NCBI GenBank assembly: GCA_005656395.1
Contig: SRSI01000050.1
Coordinates: 3,410,001-3,474,000, forward strand
DNA: 64,000 bases
Reading direction: 5' to 3'
Source: Strongyloides papillosus
Taxonomy: Eukaryota > Nematoda > Chromadorea > Rhabditida > Strongyloididae
Position numbers and translations under genes: made by a program. The notes beneath the pieces were generated by a model, which saw only the letters and a list, made by a program, of their open reading frames with translations, did no database searches and was not told the origin of the DNA. The stretch's first letter is position 1. Each line of letters starts with the position of its first letter. Shown here piece by piece: positions 26,400 through 38,909 of the stretch.

Positions 26400-27629
26400 A
26401 TGAATTTATTTAACAAAACAGTTAAAGAATCTTTTAATATACCATCAAATAATGGTGATATATGTAAACAGATAGAGTATGAATATGTTCATGATGTTTA
26501 TACACAATTGGCAGGTCATTGTTTACGTGTCTGTAAAAATGCTCCGAAGTCTTCAACAAAAAGTGGTAGAGTACCACAATGGCCTGTTGTTAAAAAATTT
26601 TTGAAAGAACTTCCGGATGGTTGCGTAATACTAGACGTTGGTTGTGGACAGGCCAAATATGAATTAGAAAATGGATACATTATAGGATTTGATTGTTGTT
26701 GCGATGTTTTAATAAAGACAGAGAAAAGGAATAATGTTGATGTTTTAGTTGCAGATACATTAAATATTCCTATTAAGTAAGTATACAATATTTTTAATTT
26801 TATTACTTAATTTTAAAAAGAAAAAAAAGTATAGATGCAGCTCTATGTGTTTCTGTTATCCATCATTTTACTACATTTGAGAGGCGTAAAGAAGCCTTAA
26901 TATCCATATCTAAGTGTTTAAAACCAAATTCATTACTTTTTATTAATGCCTGGGCCTACGAACAACCTAATGGCAAGTTTCCAGCTGTTGATGTTTTGGT
27001 ACCATGGAATTTGCATGAGATTAAAAAACCATGTATGTTTTTTTACACATATTTTTATCTATAATTATCAATATTTAGTTTTTAAATTTAATAACGAAAG
27101 TACAAGGGAAGAAAGAATTATAAAAAGTTCAATTCCCATAAATTTGCCCAATGAGAATACCATTTCCAGTTGGTTTTCGAATAAAATATCAAAAATATTA
27201 CCAACCCAGGTGTCAGGGTTAATGAAATTTAATGGTACACAACAAACATCAAGTATGTTAGATACAAACAACAAGATACAGAAAATTCCACCAGCAATAC
27301 CAAAAATCGTTGAATCAATTAAAAAACAATCAACAACAGAGCAATTATTTTGTGGAATAAAAAGATGGAGTCCAATGATTGGGAGGAAGTTATTATCACT
27401 TGTAAAAAATGTTGAAGAACAATTTGCTGATGAGTTAACTGACCAAATATTTTCTGAAGCATTTACAGAAATATTAAGTATCTTGCATGAGGTAACATAC
27501 TACAGATATTATCATGTATTTAAGAAAGGAGAATTGGAAAATTTAATTGATAGTGTTCCTGGATTGAAGACAGTAGATTCATTTTATGACTCAGCAAATT
27601 GGTGTTGTATAGTTGAGAAGATTGAATAA
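26400..27629 (+). CDS. Trm9/ALKBH8-type tRNA wobble-uridine methyltransferase
   Basis: Three exons (26400-26776, 26830-27032, 27079-27629; introns 53 and 46 bp) give 376 residues. The N-terminus has the family signature YVHDVYTQLA and the SAM-binding loop ILDVGCGQAKY, followed by IGFDCC, VADTLNIP and, across the intron, DAALCVSVIHHF and a WAYEQ block, then DVLVPWNL. These match the SAM-dependent methyltransferase domain of yeast Trm9 and human ALKBH8/TRMT9B. Trm9 with Trm112 methylates carboxymethyl groups on wobble uridines of tRNA. An insert rich in Asn/Ser/Lys and unlike the family (about residues 200-265) separates the core from a C-terminal part that ends in a normal family-like block (YYRYYHVFKKGEL, then GLKTVDSFYDSANWC). 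No AlkB or RRM domain is present, so it is Trm9/TRMT9B-like rather than full ALKBH8. Confidence 0.88.
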
Positions 27630-29300
27630 AGTTTTAATTTGTCAATACTAATTAAAATTTCAGTATGTTATAAATTATCATTCTGCAGGAAAAATCTATC
27701 TAATGTTAGAAAAATGATAAGCAAAGTTACTTTGACATATTTTCTTCTTACACTTAAATGAAATTATAAACAAATTTACAACATTAATTATTAATAAACT
27801 ACAAACTTAATAATTTAGGATGTAAATGTTTATGAAGTATAAGTAATTTCATAATAAAGGGAAAAAAAAATTTCAATTCATCATTACTTTTTTTCAAATT
27901 TACTGATTTTTTATTAAATTATTCCCGAAAGATGCGTTTCTTTCAAACTTATAATTTTATATAAAGAATGATGAAAAGGATATAAACTTTTCTTACATGC
28001 ATTAGAATATGTAATAATTTGAGTATATTATGAAGCATAATCTCGTAGATAAGCAAAAAATCTAGAAAATATGCATGAATCTTGTGAATATATACTTTGA
28101 ATCCGTCAATTCTCTGAATTCACATCTTCAGACAACATTTAGTACCTTTAGTTCTCTGAATCTATGCTTCTGATCCATAAATTCTTTGAATGCACTATTC
28201 TGATCCATGAATTCTTTGAAACCACAACTCTGACCCAGGAGTGTTCAGAATCAACATTCTTCCCTCTGTAACTATCCACCGTAGCAATACTAATCTTTTA
28301 CATACCTCTTACGTCATGGACACTTCTGAAAGCACTCCTATGTCTAGGGTTACCTCAGAAACCACCCACACACCACCCACACCACACTCCCACACCTTCT
28401 GTCTTTAATCACACTGTCAAAAACAACTACCCTAACATGTTAGGGGACATCAATTACAAGTCTATCTTAAATATGTCCGATCCTGGGAAGGAATTAATTT
28501 CAGTTTTGCCACAGAGGGTGGTCAAACTGATAATTTTGAATTTCCATGTCATTAACTGTTTGTTTTTTGAAATATATACAAATATTTCCAAGAATTAACT
28601 TTAAAATTTTGTTTCCTATATATTATTACAATTTAAGTAAAACAGTTTTATATAATTTTCCATTAAAAAAATGTTTATGTGTGGTTGTATATAATTTTTT
28701 CAAGCAATACGGGGTACTTCATTGGAGATTAAATAATTGTAGTTATCACGTAAACATTTATGGAGACATAATTTACGTAGAAAGCTTTTGAAAAAACTAA
28801 AAAAAATTATGTTAATAGAAGAATGACTTGTAAAGGTAAAAATAATTTAAATTGTAAAGAACGATCTAAAAATAGGTATGCACTTTACTATATAAATAAG
28901 CTTTAAATATTTGGCAATTAAGAATACAATATATATGTATAGTTTATGAAAAAATTATATTTAATTATAAAAAGAAATCACTTTAAATTTATCTTGTATT
29001 CCATGTTTAAAATAAATTAAAGAATAACAAAAAAGAATATTGGCCTTTTCATCTAGCCTTTAACGTCATTTCCTATATTGAAAAGAAATATGAAAAACAA
29101 ATTCTATTTATTTGATAAATTTATTTCTATATAAAGGAAGGATTATGATCGAAAAATGAAAAGTTTGCTTATCATAAAATTAAAATACTTATATATGACA
29201 TTATTTGATAAGTACAAAACGATTCAAGCTGTATTAGTAAGACATTATATACACTACCAAAACAGTTAAAAAATAAAAAAGAAAAATAAGCTTCTTTTTT
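27630..29300. other. Intergenic region with a GC-richer island
   Basis: About 1.7 kb. Most is AT-rich, but 28080-28560 is noticeably richer in C and G and holds a 30-bp tandem repeat and CA-rich sequence (CCACCCACACC type). Interrupted open frames run through it. It may be a decayed repeat-protein gene or mobile element; I cannot name it. Confidence 0.55.
28110..28260. repeat. Degenerate 30-bp tandem repeat
   Basis: Consecutive units start at 28152, 28182 and 28212, each beginning TTCTCTGAAT or TTCTTTGAA and containing CTGATCCAT or a variant; weaker units start near 28110 and 28242. The period is exactly ten codons. One plus-strand frame stays open through the best units before a TAA, suggesting a former repeat-containing coding sequence. 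Confidence 0.65.
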
Positions 29301-30633
29301 TTATGTTTCTTCTTCAACTGTTCCAGTTTTTGATGGTTTACATGTTGTTATATATTTTTCATAGATTTTTTTATAAGAAATAATCCATCTGTTAAGATCC
29401 CTGTGTCCTTCAACATCGATTTTCTTTGTTTTAATGTAATTTCCCAATACAAGACGATGAGCAAAGATGTATTGGAAGTCTGTCTGGACGACACCGTGAC
29501 GGTAATTCCTCATATCTTTAATAATTTGTATGGTAGTATCATTACCACCATTCTGAGGATTATAGACTCTCTCCATCATATTTTGAACGAGAACAAAAGT
29601 TCCCGTTCTCCCAATACCAGCTGAACAATGGACCACAACAGGTTTAGTTGAATTCTTTACAATATCGAGAATATTAAATAACGTATCAGTAATATCGGGA
29701 ACTCCTTTATCAGGCCATCCTAAATATTGTAAATGACGTATTGTTTTGTTAATACTATCACATTGAATCTTTAAATTTATATCCCTCATATCATTATCTG
29801 TACATTCATTAAGTTTTTCATTGGTAACAACTGTAGATCCAAAAGTTAATGATCCTCCAACTTCAAATGGATAATATTTAGCACATTTCTTGATACCATT
29901 TTCTTCAAATTGACATAGCATTATTATATACTCAACTTCCTCTTGAAGACACATCTTCCAAAAGTCACCACAACTTTTATCTGTTGGTCCTTGTGTGCAA
30001 ATAAAAGCTTTATCAGATCGCGGAGTTTTAACATAATTAGCATGTATATAATCGTTGGGTGCGTCTTTTAATTTTACACGTCCATTCTCAAGACAAAGTA
30101 TATCACGATATCTATAATGAATAATTATAAAGCTTCGTATTTGTATAAGAAACTTACCTATTTCTTTGTCGGTTTTCGGGAAGCAAAAAAGTTACATAAT
30201 CTGCTGGATTCGGTCTTGACCTACTGAGAGATAAAAATTCTATAGTCAATCCTTCAATACCTTTCTTAATACAATCATCTAGGAGACCACCAAGTGAAAA
30301 GGGTGGTGGTATAATTCCAGGTTTCTCGTCAAGTGAAGGATTTTGAAGCTTGACAATTTGTAATAGTCTTAAAACAAGCGACTTTTCATGGTACGGAGTT
30401 GGCATCGACATGACGTTTCTTTTTCTATTTGTACCTGTATGAGTGATTCTTGAAGCACCAGGATTAACTTTCTGTCTTCTTGTATGTCTTCTTCTAACAG
30501 TAACCTTTGCAGTTACTGTTTTTGTTGTGTTATCATTATCATTTAATATATTTAATTGCTTTGATGGTGTTTGATTATCTCCTCCTAAGGATCCGCTGTC
30601 CTTTTTTTTCTCACCATCCTTATTATTATCCAT
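29301..30633 (-). CDS. Protein tyrosine phosphatase (classical, cytosolic type)
   Basis: Two exons on the minus strand (30158-30633 and 29301-30111; 46-bp intron, phase 2) give 428 residues. A basic, Ser/Thr-rich N-terminal tail of about 100 residues precedes one PTP domain. Signatures visible are the NRYRDI-type start (spanning the intron), YIHANYV, the WPD loop (WPDKGVP, Trp near residue 291) and the catalytic loop HCSAGIGRTG (Cys near residue 321, Arg present), plus the Q-loop region GVVQTDFQY. All catalytic residues are intact, so it should dephosphorylate phosphotyrosine. There is no membrane span. Single-domain PTPs of this kind are greatly expanded in nematodes and often germline/sperm expressed; that expression is inference. 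It is divergent from the small heat-shock gene at 31194, with 560 bp between. Confidence 0.93.
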
Positions 30634-30952
30634 ATCTTAATAAGGAAAGAAAATATAGAGACTAATTTTTTTTGGGAATTATTATAATATTATAAAAAAT
30701 TATTGATTATTAATTTGAATATTATTTGTTATATTTGATATTTATTCATTTCAAAATCGTTTTATACAAAAAAATAGTCTCATTATCAATTTTCTGCATA
30801 ATAAATTAAATATTTACAAAAAATTATTCATATGAAGATGTTAACAAAAAGAAAGGAAATTAATACTTTTGATTAAAAATTTCAAAACTACTTTATAACA
30901 TGTTTACAGATTTAAATCGTAATAATTTTATTGTTGTTAATTTCAAAATAGA

Positions 30953-30972
30953 AGAAATTTCCAGAATGTTCT
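30953..30972 (+). promoter_or_regulatory. Heat-shock element, four perfect inverted pentamers
   Basis: Four contiguous pentamers alternate nGAAn and nTTCn: AGAAA, TTTCC, AGAAT, GTTCT. This is a full HSF trimer-binding site. It lies about 240 bp upstream of the small heat-shock protein ATG and about 120 bp upstream of a TATA box. Confidence 0.85.
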
Positions 30973-31093
30973 AATGTTTTCCAGCTACCACTTTAATATT
31001 CTTTTTTATCTGTTTATATAAAATATGATAAAAACATTCTATACCATCATATATAGTGTGTACTAGAAAATACAGGAAAAAAGAGAGAAAAAG

Positions 31094-31100
31094 TATAAAA
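31094..31100 (+). promoter_or_regulatory. TATA box of the small heat-shock gene
   Basis: TATAAAA followed by G, 94 bp before the ATG at 31194 and downstream of the heat-shock element. Spacing suits an inducible heat-shock promoter. Confidence 0.75.
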
Positions 31101-31193
31101 GTGAAGTTGTTTGAGGAGGAAAGCTAAACAGAAAACAAATATTTTCTATATTCTACTATAATAGTGACTCATACTAATTATTACTAAATCAAA

Positions 31194-31625
31194 ATGCTTC
31201 GTCATAGATGTGTTTTTCCTTCTGCCATTCCTATGTTAATTCATACAACTAATTCCATTTTGAATGACCTTGAGAGCAGTTTAAATCCCAGGGTTGCTTC
31301 TTCATTAAAAGTTATTAGAGATGAGGGTGCTTCAATAACCGATGAAGGTATATCTTTGAAGTTTGATGTTTCACAATTTAAACCTGAAGAGTTGTCAATA
31401 AATGTTGTCGATGGAATTCTTGTTATTGAAGGAAAACATGAGGAGATGGATGATGGCAAAGGAATGGTAAGTAGACATTTTATAAGGAAATTCCGTTTAC
31501 CAGAAAATTTAAAAGCTGAGGACATCAAGAGCGAATTGTCAAAGGAAGGAATGTTAGCTATTGAAGGTAAATGTCCTGATCATGAAGAAACAAAAGTCAA
31601 AAACATTCCAATTGATGTTAAATAA
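31194..31625 (+). CDS. Small heat-shock protein (alpha-crystallin/HSP20 family)
   Basis: An intronless 143-residue frame. The alpha-crystallin domain runs from about residue 50 to 135 with KFDVSQFKPEELSINV, VIEGKHEE, SRHFIRKFRLPENL and the late SKEGMLAIEG strand that usually carries the A-x-x-x-n-G-v-L consensus. A short N-terminal arm and a short tail with IPI, the I-x-I motif that docks into neighbouring subunits, complete the family layout. It should form ATP-independent chaperone oligomers that hold unfolding proteins. The promoter carries a four-pentamer heat-shock element and a TATA box, so heat induction is likely. A poly(A) signal AATAAA follows at 31664-31669. Confidence 0.95.
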   Translation: MLRHRCVFPSAIPMLIHTTNSILNDLESSLNPRVASSLKVIRDEGASITDEGISLKFDVSQFKPEELSINVVDGILVIEGKHEEMDDGKGMVSRHFIRKFRLPENLKAEDIKSELSKEGMLAIEGKCPDHEETKVKNIPIDVK

Positions 31626-32882
31626 GTTTATTTTTTTGTATTGATTATTTTTCCTTTGATACTAATAAAATTTTTATTTTATTTCTGAAAGTACTTTTAA
31701 ATTTGTGTTTTATTTCTCTCAAAGTTCATTCATATTGATATTGAATCATTTACATATTACACAAAATGAATATATATCAATATCTATTGTTAACACTTAT
31801 GATAATATATAAATCTCCAATGGTACTAGTTTTTAGAAAACCTAAAAAATGGCAAATGTAAGTTTAAAATTTCCTAACAAGTTTATACTATTATTTATTA
31901 CTAAAAAAATCACAATGAATGTGAAAAGGCAAACAGTATTGAATAGAAGGACACAAACAATAACTGCATGATATACAAAAAATGTTTCAAAATAAAAATT
32001 GATTAAAAATTAAAAAAACTGTACCGTTTTAAAATAAAAAATTATTTGAAGTATGTAAAAGTGCAAAAATAGATGATATTCATAAATAGATAGATGAAGT
32101 TATACTATAAAGATGAACAGGAAGCTAGGAGGATATGTGTATTTTTTCCAATTAATAGTTAACGATATATTTATCCTAAACCAGATCTTAAGTATATTTT
32201 AATTCTGCAAAATAATAAAAGTACACCAAAAGAATGAATATATTAATCTAAAGATAAGTTTAAAAAATATAAAAAAAGTGCGCATTTAAGTCGTTATTCA
32301 GTATATCATAATTATTATTTGGTATTTTTAAAAGTTTACATAACATTTTTAATATCTCGTCCAAATTTTAGTGATAACGATATAAATTTAATTGTATTTA
32401 TTATCTACGTTATATATATTATCTCAGAAGACCATAGATCTCTCGATGTAGATTTTAAAACTTTTGTAATTTTTTTAAAGTAATTTTTCAAAGTTAATTA
32501 AGTTAATGAGGATATTTCATTTGCGAAATAACTGATAGTGTATTTCAAAAATATATTAAATTTTTTTTAATAAAGTTCAATGTTATTAAATTTAAACTTA
32601 TAAGTTTCCTGTTGGGAGTTTTTCTTCTTTCATCAATCAAAATTCGTAACTATTTTTATACCTTTTCTATTCTTTTATTTTTGTAAAAAGTCTCCTACAG
32701 ATTATTTCCCTATTTTATTTCAAAATATTTTGTACTTTCAGTATTGTTTTGTTATTTTATTTGTAATATTAAAAATGTGTTACTTTACATTATGTGTATA
32801 ATAAAATATAGATTTTTAGTAAATAACCGAGGAAAATCCTTAAATAATATTACAGTTTTATTTTATTGTTATTCTCGTTGCT
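31626..32882. other. Intergenic region
   Basis: About 1.25 kb, AT-rich. Apart from the heat-shock gene's poly(A) signal at its left end I see no feature. Confidence 0.6.
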
Positions 32883-34637
32883 ATGAATTTTTTGGCTGAG
32901 TTAGAAGAAGGAATAAGTAAAGTAAAAGTTACCCTTGATAAAGATAAAGTTAAAATCAACAATATTTTTAATAATTTAGTAAATACTACAAGAGAAAGTA
33001 TGTTAGATGTTTTGGTATTTATGTTATGAAATAACAAATATTTTTTTCCAGAGTTAACACCTGCTACGAATATTGGAGTAAGTACTCTTACTTCAAAACA
33101 TATAACTCCATATGATGTTGTTGTAAAAGATAAACAGATTATAGATCAATTTTTCTGTAACTTAACTAATAAGATTAATTCACAAATAGAATTATCAAAG
33201 AAAGAAAAAGTTATGGAAGCATTTATAGCAAAAGAAGATGGTGTTTTTAGTTTTATAACTTTCGGAAAAGAGGTTCAATTGTATATCTTTAGGAAACTTA
33301 CTTCAAATGAATCCTATAATCAAATAATAAGAAAGAATTTTCAGAAATTTGCACCAAAAATGGAATCTTTATATGTTGTTATGATACATCCAAACTGTTA
33401 TGAACTTCTTAGAGGATTGGAATGTTTCTACAATATAAAAACAGTAAAAATTGATGTCCTTTCTTTGCAGAGAAATGGAAATAGGATTCTTACAAATTGC
33501 TCGTCTTTGAAACCACAAAATCTTCATATAAAAGAATTCACTAATAGAATCGACAACATTTCTGACAGTGAAGAATTTACATTTAAATCATATATTAAAA
33601 ATATAGTTTTTGAAAGTGATCCACAATCTTTAAGATGGTTGCTTGACAGATTAGAAATCTATGACAAAGGGGAACTCGAAAGTTTTTATATATATTATTC
33701 AAGTTTTTCACGACTTACCACATACGATGATAAGAATGTATTCCTAAACATTATCACATATTTCAAGGAAGTTAATTACTTCATAGATGACTTTATCTTG
33801 AATGAAGTAGACATATGGTTTGCGAAAGTTGTTGGCATCTTCAATTTAAAATTGAACATTAGTATTTATTTTTCACAAAATTCATTCAACAAGAATATTC
33901 TTGAATGCCCTGGTATAATTGATGACTTCAATGAGAATCGTGGGAATTTCTTGGGTAATCCACTTAACAGATTTCTATCGCAATCCAGTGTGTGTTTAAA
34001 TGTACGGAAACTTGCAATAAATGATTTTTACGGTACCAGAAGACAATGTCCATTTTCAATGTACGAGATAAAACTTTTAACACAAGATATTTCATTAATG
34101 TATTTTCTGGAACAATTAGACATTGATCTCCACCTATTTAAGAACTTCCCAGATTTTAAATATTTTTTTAATGGTATTAGAAGTAATTTAAAGTATCTGA
34201 GAATTGGTAAATGTTCAACGATGATGTCTTATCATTTCCCTGTAATTGCAAATAATTGTCATGAACTTAAATATATTTGCTTGGAAGAAGTTGGTCCTTA
34301 TACTAATGTAACAATAAATGAAGTTCTGAAACACGTTAAAAATTTAAAAGCTCTTAAGATAGCGTTTAGTGATTTTTATAATGTAAAATCTATAATTGAT
34401 AGCTTAACAAAAAAAGTAAATGGAAAAAGAGTAGACGTCCTACAGTGGCCAGATATAAATTCTTTGGAAGTTCATTTCTCAACCTCTGATGAAGATTATC
34501 AGAAAATTTTTTTAGAACTGGAAAAGAATACACCAGATATAATAGGAAAATTATCAATAAAAAGTGAATTAGTGGGTAAAAAAGTGTACTACAAAATTCT
34601 TATTCGACGCCATGAAGCGGTAAAAACAAGTTTTTAG
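32883..34637 (+). CDS. F-box/LRR-like protein of unknown function
   Basis: Exons 32883-32997 and 33052-34637 (54-bp intron, phase 1) give 566 residues. Residues about 110-150 (FGKEVQLYIFRKLTSNE, then NFQKF) resemble a degenerate F-box. The rest has hydrophobic repeats of LRR flavour (NVRKLAIND, LEQLDIDLHLFKNF, LKYLRIGKC, LKYICLEEVG, LKALKIAFSD). No catalytic motif is visible. Its general layout resembles the single-exon gene at 16918. The likely role is substrate recognition in an SCF ubiquitin ligase, which is inference from layout only. Confidence 0.6.
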
Positions 34638-35357
34638 TCATATTGTTAGCTAGTGATGTAAATTCATTTCTAGTATATTTGATGAAACTTATTTCTGATT
34701 TTGATGAAATATATATTTTGATATTAACTTGATCATATATTTAACATGAGAAGGACCGAGTTTACAGGAGAAAATAATTAAATTTAATAAATAATAATTA
34801 TTGTATTTTAAAGTAGTTGATAAAATTTAGAATTTTATTTTAAATACAATAAAACTAATTAATTGAACATGCTTTTAATCGCTTTTTTAAATATGATTTC
34901 AAGTTTATTCTCAAGATTTTATGTGATATTAAATACTACCTGCCTTACAAATATTTGATTATTATTTATTCTCAATAGCGACATATTTTGATTTAACAAT
35001 GTAATTCTCAACTTAGAATAACTGTGTATTCTTGGGTATCAATCTTAAAATAACGTCATCCTTTGGTCAAATCTATTCTAAAAAAGTTAAAAAAAAATAG
35101 TTTTTTAAAGATAACTCGGCCAAATATAGCCCGAAACACTCGAGACTCATTCTCATCCCTAAGTTAGAATTAAATACACATTTTTTTAGCTATTTACCCT
35201 CGAAAATGGGTTAAACTTTAGAAGAGTTATGGCGAAAATAAAATTTTCTCCTTTATTTCTTTTTCTTATAGATAGTATAAAAACTGAAAAATAATATTGG
35301 TAAACAATTTATTAAACTTAAAAAGACATTATAAATCCATAAACAAAATTAAGTCTA
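34638..35357. other. Intergenic region between convergent genes
   Basis: About 720 bp. A short less AT-rich patch around 35105-35175 has no open frame. Nothing else was recognised. Confidence 0.5.
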
Positions 35358-36364
35358 TTAATGGAAATCAACATCGAGATCTCTGCTGTATTCACAATAA
35401 CGTACAGAATTTTTATGCTCGATACCACAGTTTGAACAATTCATAAAATTCGCAATATAATATCCTTTACGATTATTCTTTACCACTAAATTATTATTAA
35501 ATTTTATCTTATCGAAAAATTCTCTATAAAAAAGTAGATCCAAAAAGGTAAATTCGACCGGTCTAATGAAGTGTAGTCTATATTGTCTACCATCACATCT
35601 ATTTTCAGGGTTCAAAAGTCCAAGTTCAAATAGATGATTAGTTATTTGAGCGTGGAGAGACTGAGCAGCAACATTAGAAGTATCCGCATAATCTAACATG
35701 GGATTATTGGTGAGGACGTCCATTATAACTTTCTTTGCAACTGAACTTGATTCATTCTCCCCATAAAGACCTAATTTTCTAAGAGATTGTTCTTTAAGAA
35801 GATTACTATTATAAGGTATCCCGAGTCCCTTAGCAATACAAATCTTAACATGAAGATACTTCAAGCTTGGTATTACATTTGGTAAACCAGCAGAAAAATA
35901 AATTGTAGAAAAGTTTTCGCTAGGACAACTATCATTACGCAATCTTATGAACCCTCCATTAGCAACATTTCGGAGAAAAAGATTATTGATCCTAGTAAAA
36001 TTTCTGTTTTTTAAAAATTTTCCAAATTCACAGTCATCACCAAATTCAACCTGAAAACAAATTTTTTTTATTCATTTATTTTTAAAGTGAAAAAAGAACT
36101 CACCACTATTGGGGTTTCAAGTGTCCATGTACTTTCACACTCCTTCAAATCATGTTCAACTCTGAATGGTCTACACTCGTTGTAGAAAATTTGTAGATAA
36201 TCTACTCTTGGTTTATCCAAACATTGAATGTTCTTTTCAATTATAAAACAGAAATCCCTACAGACAAGCTTTAGATTCTTCAAAGTTCTCCAATCTAGTT
36301 CTTTAAAGATTTTAAGTTTAGATTTATCAGGTAATGATAATAAATTCACTTCGAGTTTATCCAT
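35358..36364 (-). CDS. F-box protein with C-terminal CxxC motif
   Basis: Two minus-strand exons (36104-36364 and 35358-36050; 53-bp intron, phase 0) give 317 residues. The F-box is clear at about residues 6-45: LLSLPDKSKLKIFKELDW, then LKNLKLVCRDF. The C-terminal part is rich in charged and aromatic residues and ends in NCSNCGIEHKN, a CxxC that might bind zinc. I start at 36364 (MDKLEV) rather than at the upstream in-frame Met at 36391, because the broken paralogue at 38764 also begins MDK and the upstream nine residues are not shared. It is the intact partner of the pseudogene at 37756-38764 and probably arose with it by tandem duplication. Confidence 0.78.
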
Positions 36365-37755
36365 TGTAGTTTTGTAGGGTAAAATAGGCAAACACTAATA
36401 TGTTTTCTCAAATTTATTACAAAGTAAAAATTTTATTAAGACTGGCGTTATCACCCCTATAATTTAACACAAACATGAAATAAAAATTACAATAAAGAAA
36501 TAATAAAATAATTAATAACGTAAACGTGGGGGACAACATAAAAACGTAAGGAGAGTGAAGAAATTACAAAACACATAATGACACACCATAAAAAGTCATT
36601 TTAGCATAACTGAACAAAATCCCAATTTCATCATCTTTTATATCTTTCAAAACAAAGACTGAGAAAGTCTTTTAGCGCCAATTCTATATTTCACAATATT
36701 CACAACAACTCTCACAAGGAAAAAGAAGCCCTTTTTCCTTACTTACAATCAAAAAAAGATTACAATAAAAGAAATATAATGACTAGTATGAATATAATCT
36801 CTTATCGAATGTTCTCATTTGTACTTTGTTCTTTGTACCTAAGGCTCTTCTATTTCTCTTCTATTTTCTCTCATAGAATTAATCTAGATCATGGGAAAGA
36901 CATTATCCCAAAACTAAATCTTTGTTTTGTAATTCTAGAAGATTCTTTTCTTTTATATATAACACAGATCTGACATTTTATTTTACCTTTAGTTTTGTCA
37001 TCGTTAGATATTTCATCATTTTTAGTATATCATTGAGTTACCTAATTTTTGTATATTTTAGGGTTAAACTACAGTTCTGAAAATCTGATATTATTCTGGT
37101 GATAAGTTATCACAGATCTGTTTTATTCAACTATAAGCTTTAATTAATTATCTTTATTGTACTATCTCTTTTGTATTCTAGAAGGCCTTAGTTGAAATCT
37201 GATAGTTAGTTAAGTCTGTTAATTAAGTTATTCTGTTTAATTGTAATCTGTTTATATTCTGTGGTTTAAATAAAAGGTTTCCTTTTGAGCGGTGCAACAC
37301 TCCAATAAAAACTATCTCTATAATTTTTACTGACTTTAAAAAGAAATCAAACTAAAATCGTTACAAAAAAATAAAAGGTCAAAATCGCTTTAAACCGTCG
37401 ATTTCATTCAAGATATTGCCTAACGAACATAAAAAATGACACTTTGAAAGTTTCTTTAGTAGAAATTCTTGGGAGATTGGAAGGTTGTTAAAAATGTTAA
37501 TAATTGGGATTTTTACAGTCCCTTTGATGTTGTTATCAAGCCATGTATGGAAATTTCCAATGTTTCATGATTAAAAGTTGTTAAATTTTAAAAAATTTTT
37601 TGTACAATGTTTTCTATCTTTATTTACAATTATAAAAATGGTAGATATGGAAATTTATTGTAATTTAGAAAAAATAGTAAGATGAAAAATAAAATCTATA
37701 CATTAATTATTAATCTAGTAAAGGTGTTATACACCTAGTAACAAAATTGAGTTTG
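36365..37755. other. Intergenic region between F-box paralogues
   Basis: About 1.4 kb. It includes a TATATAA at about 36955, an AATAAAAGG about 310 bp later (near 37268) and a G/C-richer end near 37285, an order reminiscent of a long terminal repeat, but I could not find matching TG...CA ends or a target duplication. No gene was recognised. Confidence 0.45.
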
Positions 37756-38764
37756 TTAAAGTAAATGAATACAGACTACTATATCAAATTTATCATACTC
37801 TATATTATTCTCATGTACAGTACCACATTTTGAACATCTCAAATAATTTTTAATCAAATATCTTTTAGAATCATTTACTACCGCTAAATTATTTTTAAAT
37901 TTCATTTCATCAAGAAATTTTCTATAAAATTCTTCCTCCAAAGCAACAAATTGTTCCTCTCTATAGAAGGGTAATATAATACCCTCAATATGGTATCTAT
38001 TGTCAAAATTAAAAAATCCATGATCATAGAGGTTATTCATAACTCGAATGGGAAGAGGTTTAGTATGATCACCATTAGTATTGTTGTACTCTAACATGGA
38101 TTTATCCATAAAAATATCAGTTAAAATTTTCTTCATGACTAAAGTTGATCCGTTTTTCTCGAGGAGGCCCAATTTTATAAGAGATTGCTCTGAAAGTAGA
38201 TTACCATTATAAGTTATTCTAAGTTCCTTAGCGTTTGGAATCATAGTAAAACAAGATGCCAAATTTAATGTTTCATTTGATAAACTAATATAAATATCAC
38301 GATAAAAAGTGTTTCTGGAAGGTAAACTATTGTCAACTACGTTATTTCTTCACCATTTTTAATGTTTTTAAAATTAAGATTTTTGGTTTCAGTAAAATAT
38401 CTGTGTTTCAAAAAATTTTCATATTCATCTCGATTACTAAGTTTAATCTTAAAACAAATTTTTTTATTCAATTATTTCTTAAGGTTAAAAATAAACTCAC
38501 ATGTTTTATAGGGCTACCAAACCACTACATACTTTCATTGCTTTTTAAAATATAGTCAACACTAAACAGTTTATTTTCAGCATAGTAAATTCCTAGAGAA
38601 TTTACTTTTAGTCTATCCAAAGACTGGATATTTCTTTCAATTTTCCAAAAAAAATTTCTACAGACAAGTTTAAGATTGATTCAACTTTTCCAATCTAATT
38701 CCTTAAAAATTTGAATCTCAAAATCATCCGGTAGAGATACGAAATCCATTGCAGGTTTATCCAT
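37756..38764 (-). pseudogene. Decayed F-box paralogue
   Basis: This minus-strand copy of the F-box gene at 35358 keeps the same two-exon layout and starts MDKPAMDFVSLPDD. It is broken at several points: an in-frame TGA in the F-box (38681-38683), a TAG near the end of exon 1 (38525-38527), and a TAG in exon 2 (38337-38339), after which the reading frame shifts. From about 38262 down to 37756 a long open stretch of 168 codons survives and still ends in a related CSKCGTVHEN motif. Several independent lesions make sequencing error unlikely. A shortened protein from the surviving 3' part cannot be excluded, but it would lack the F-box. Confidence 0.82.
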
Positions 38765-38909
38765 TGTAGATTTGTAGGATGATAGACAAACGCTAATACG
38801 TTTTTTTTTAATTTATTGTAATTAAAAAAAACTACAACAAAAGAAATGAAATAACTAAGGGATTTCGAAATAAAATTGCTACAAGAAACAGAAAAGAAAT
38901 TTATTGGAA

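Noticed and set aside
36592..37310. Possible solo long terminal repeat (TATATAA, then AATAAAAGG, then a GC-richer end)
   Set aside because: I could not find matching TG...CA ends, a target duplication or a second copy, so the order of signals alone is not enough.
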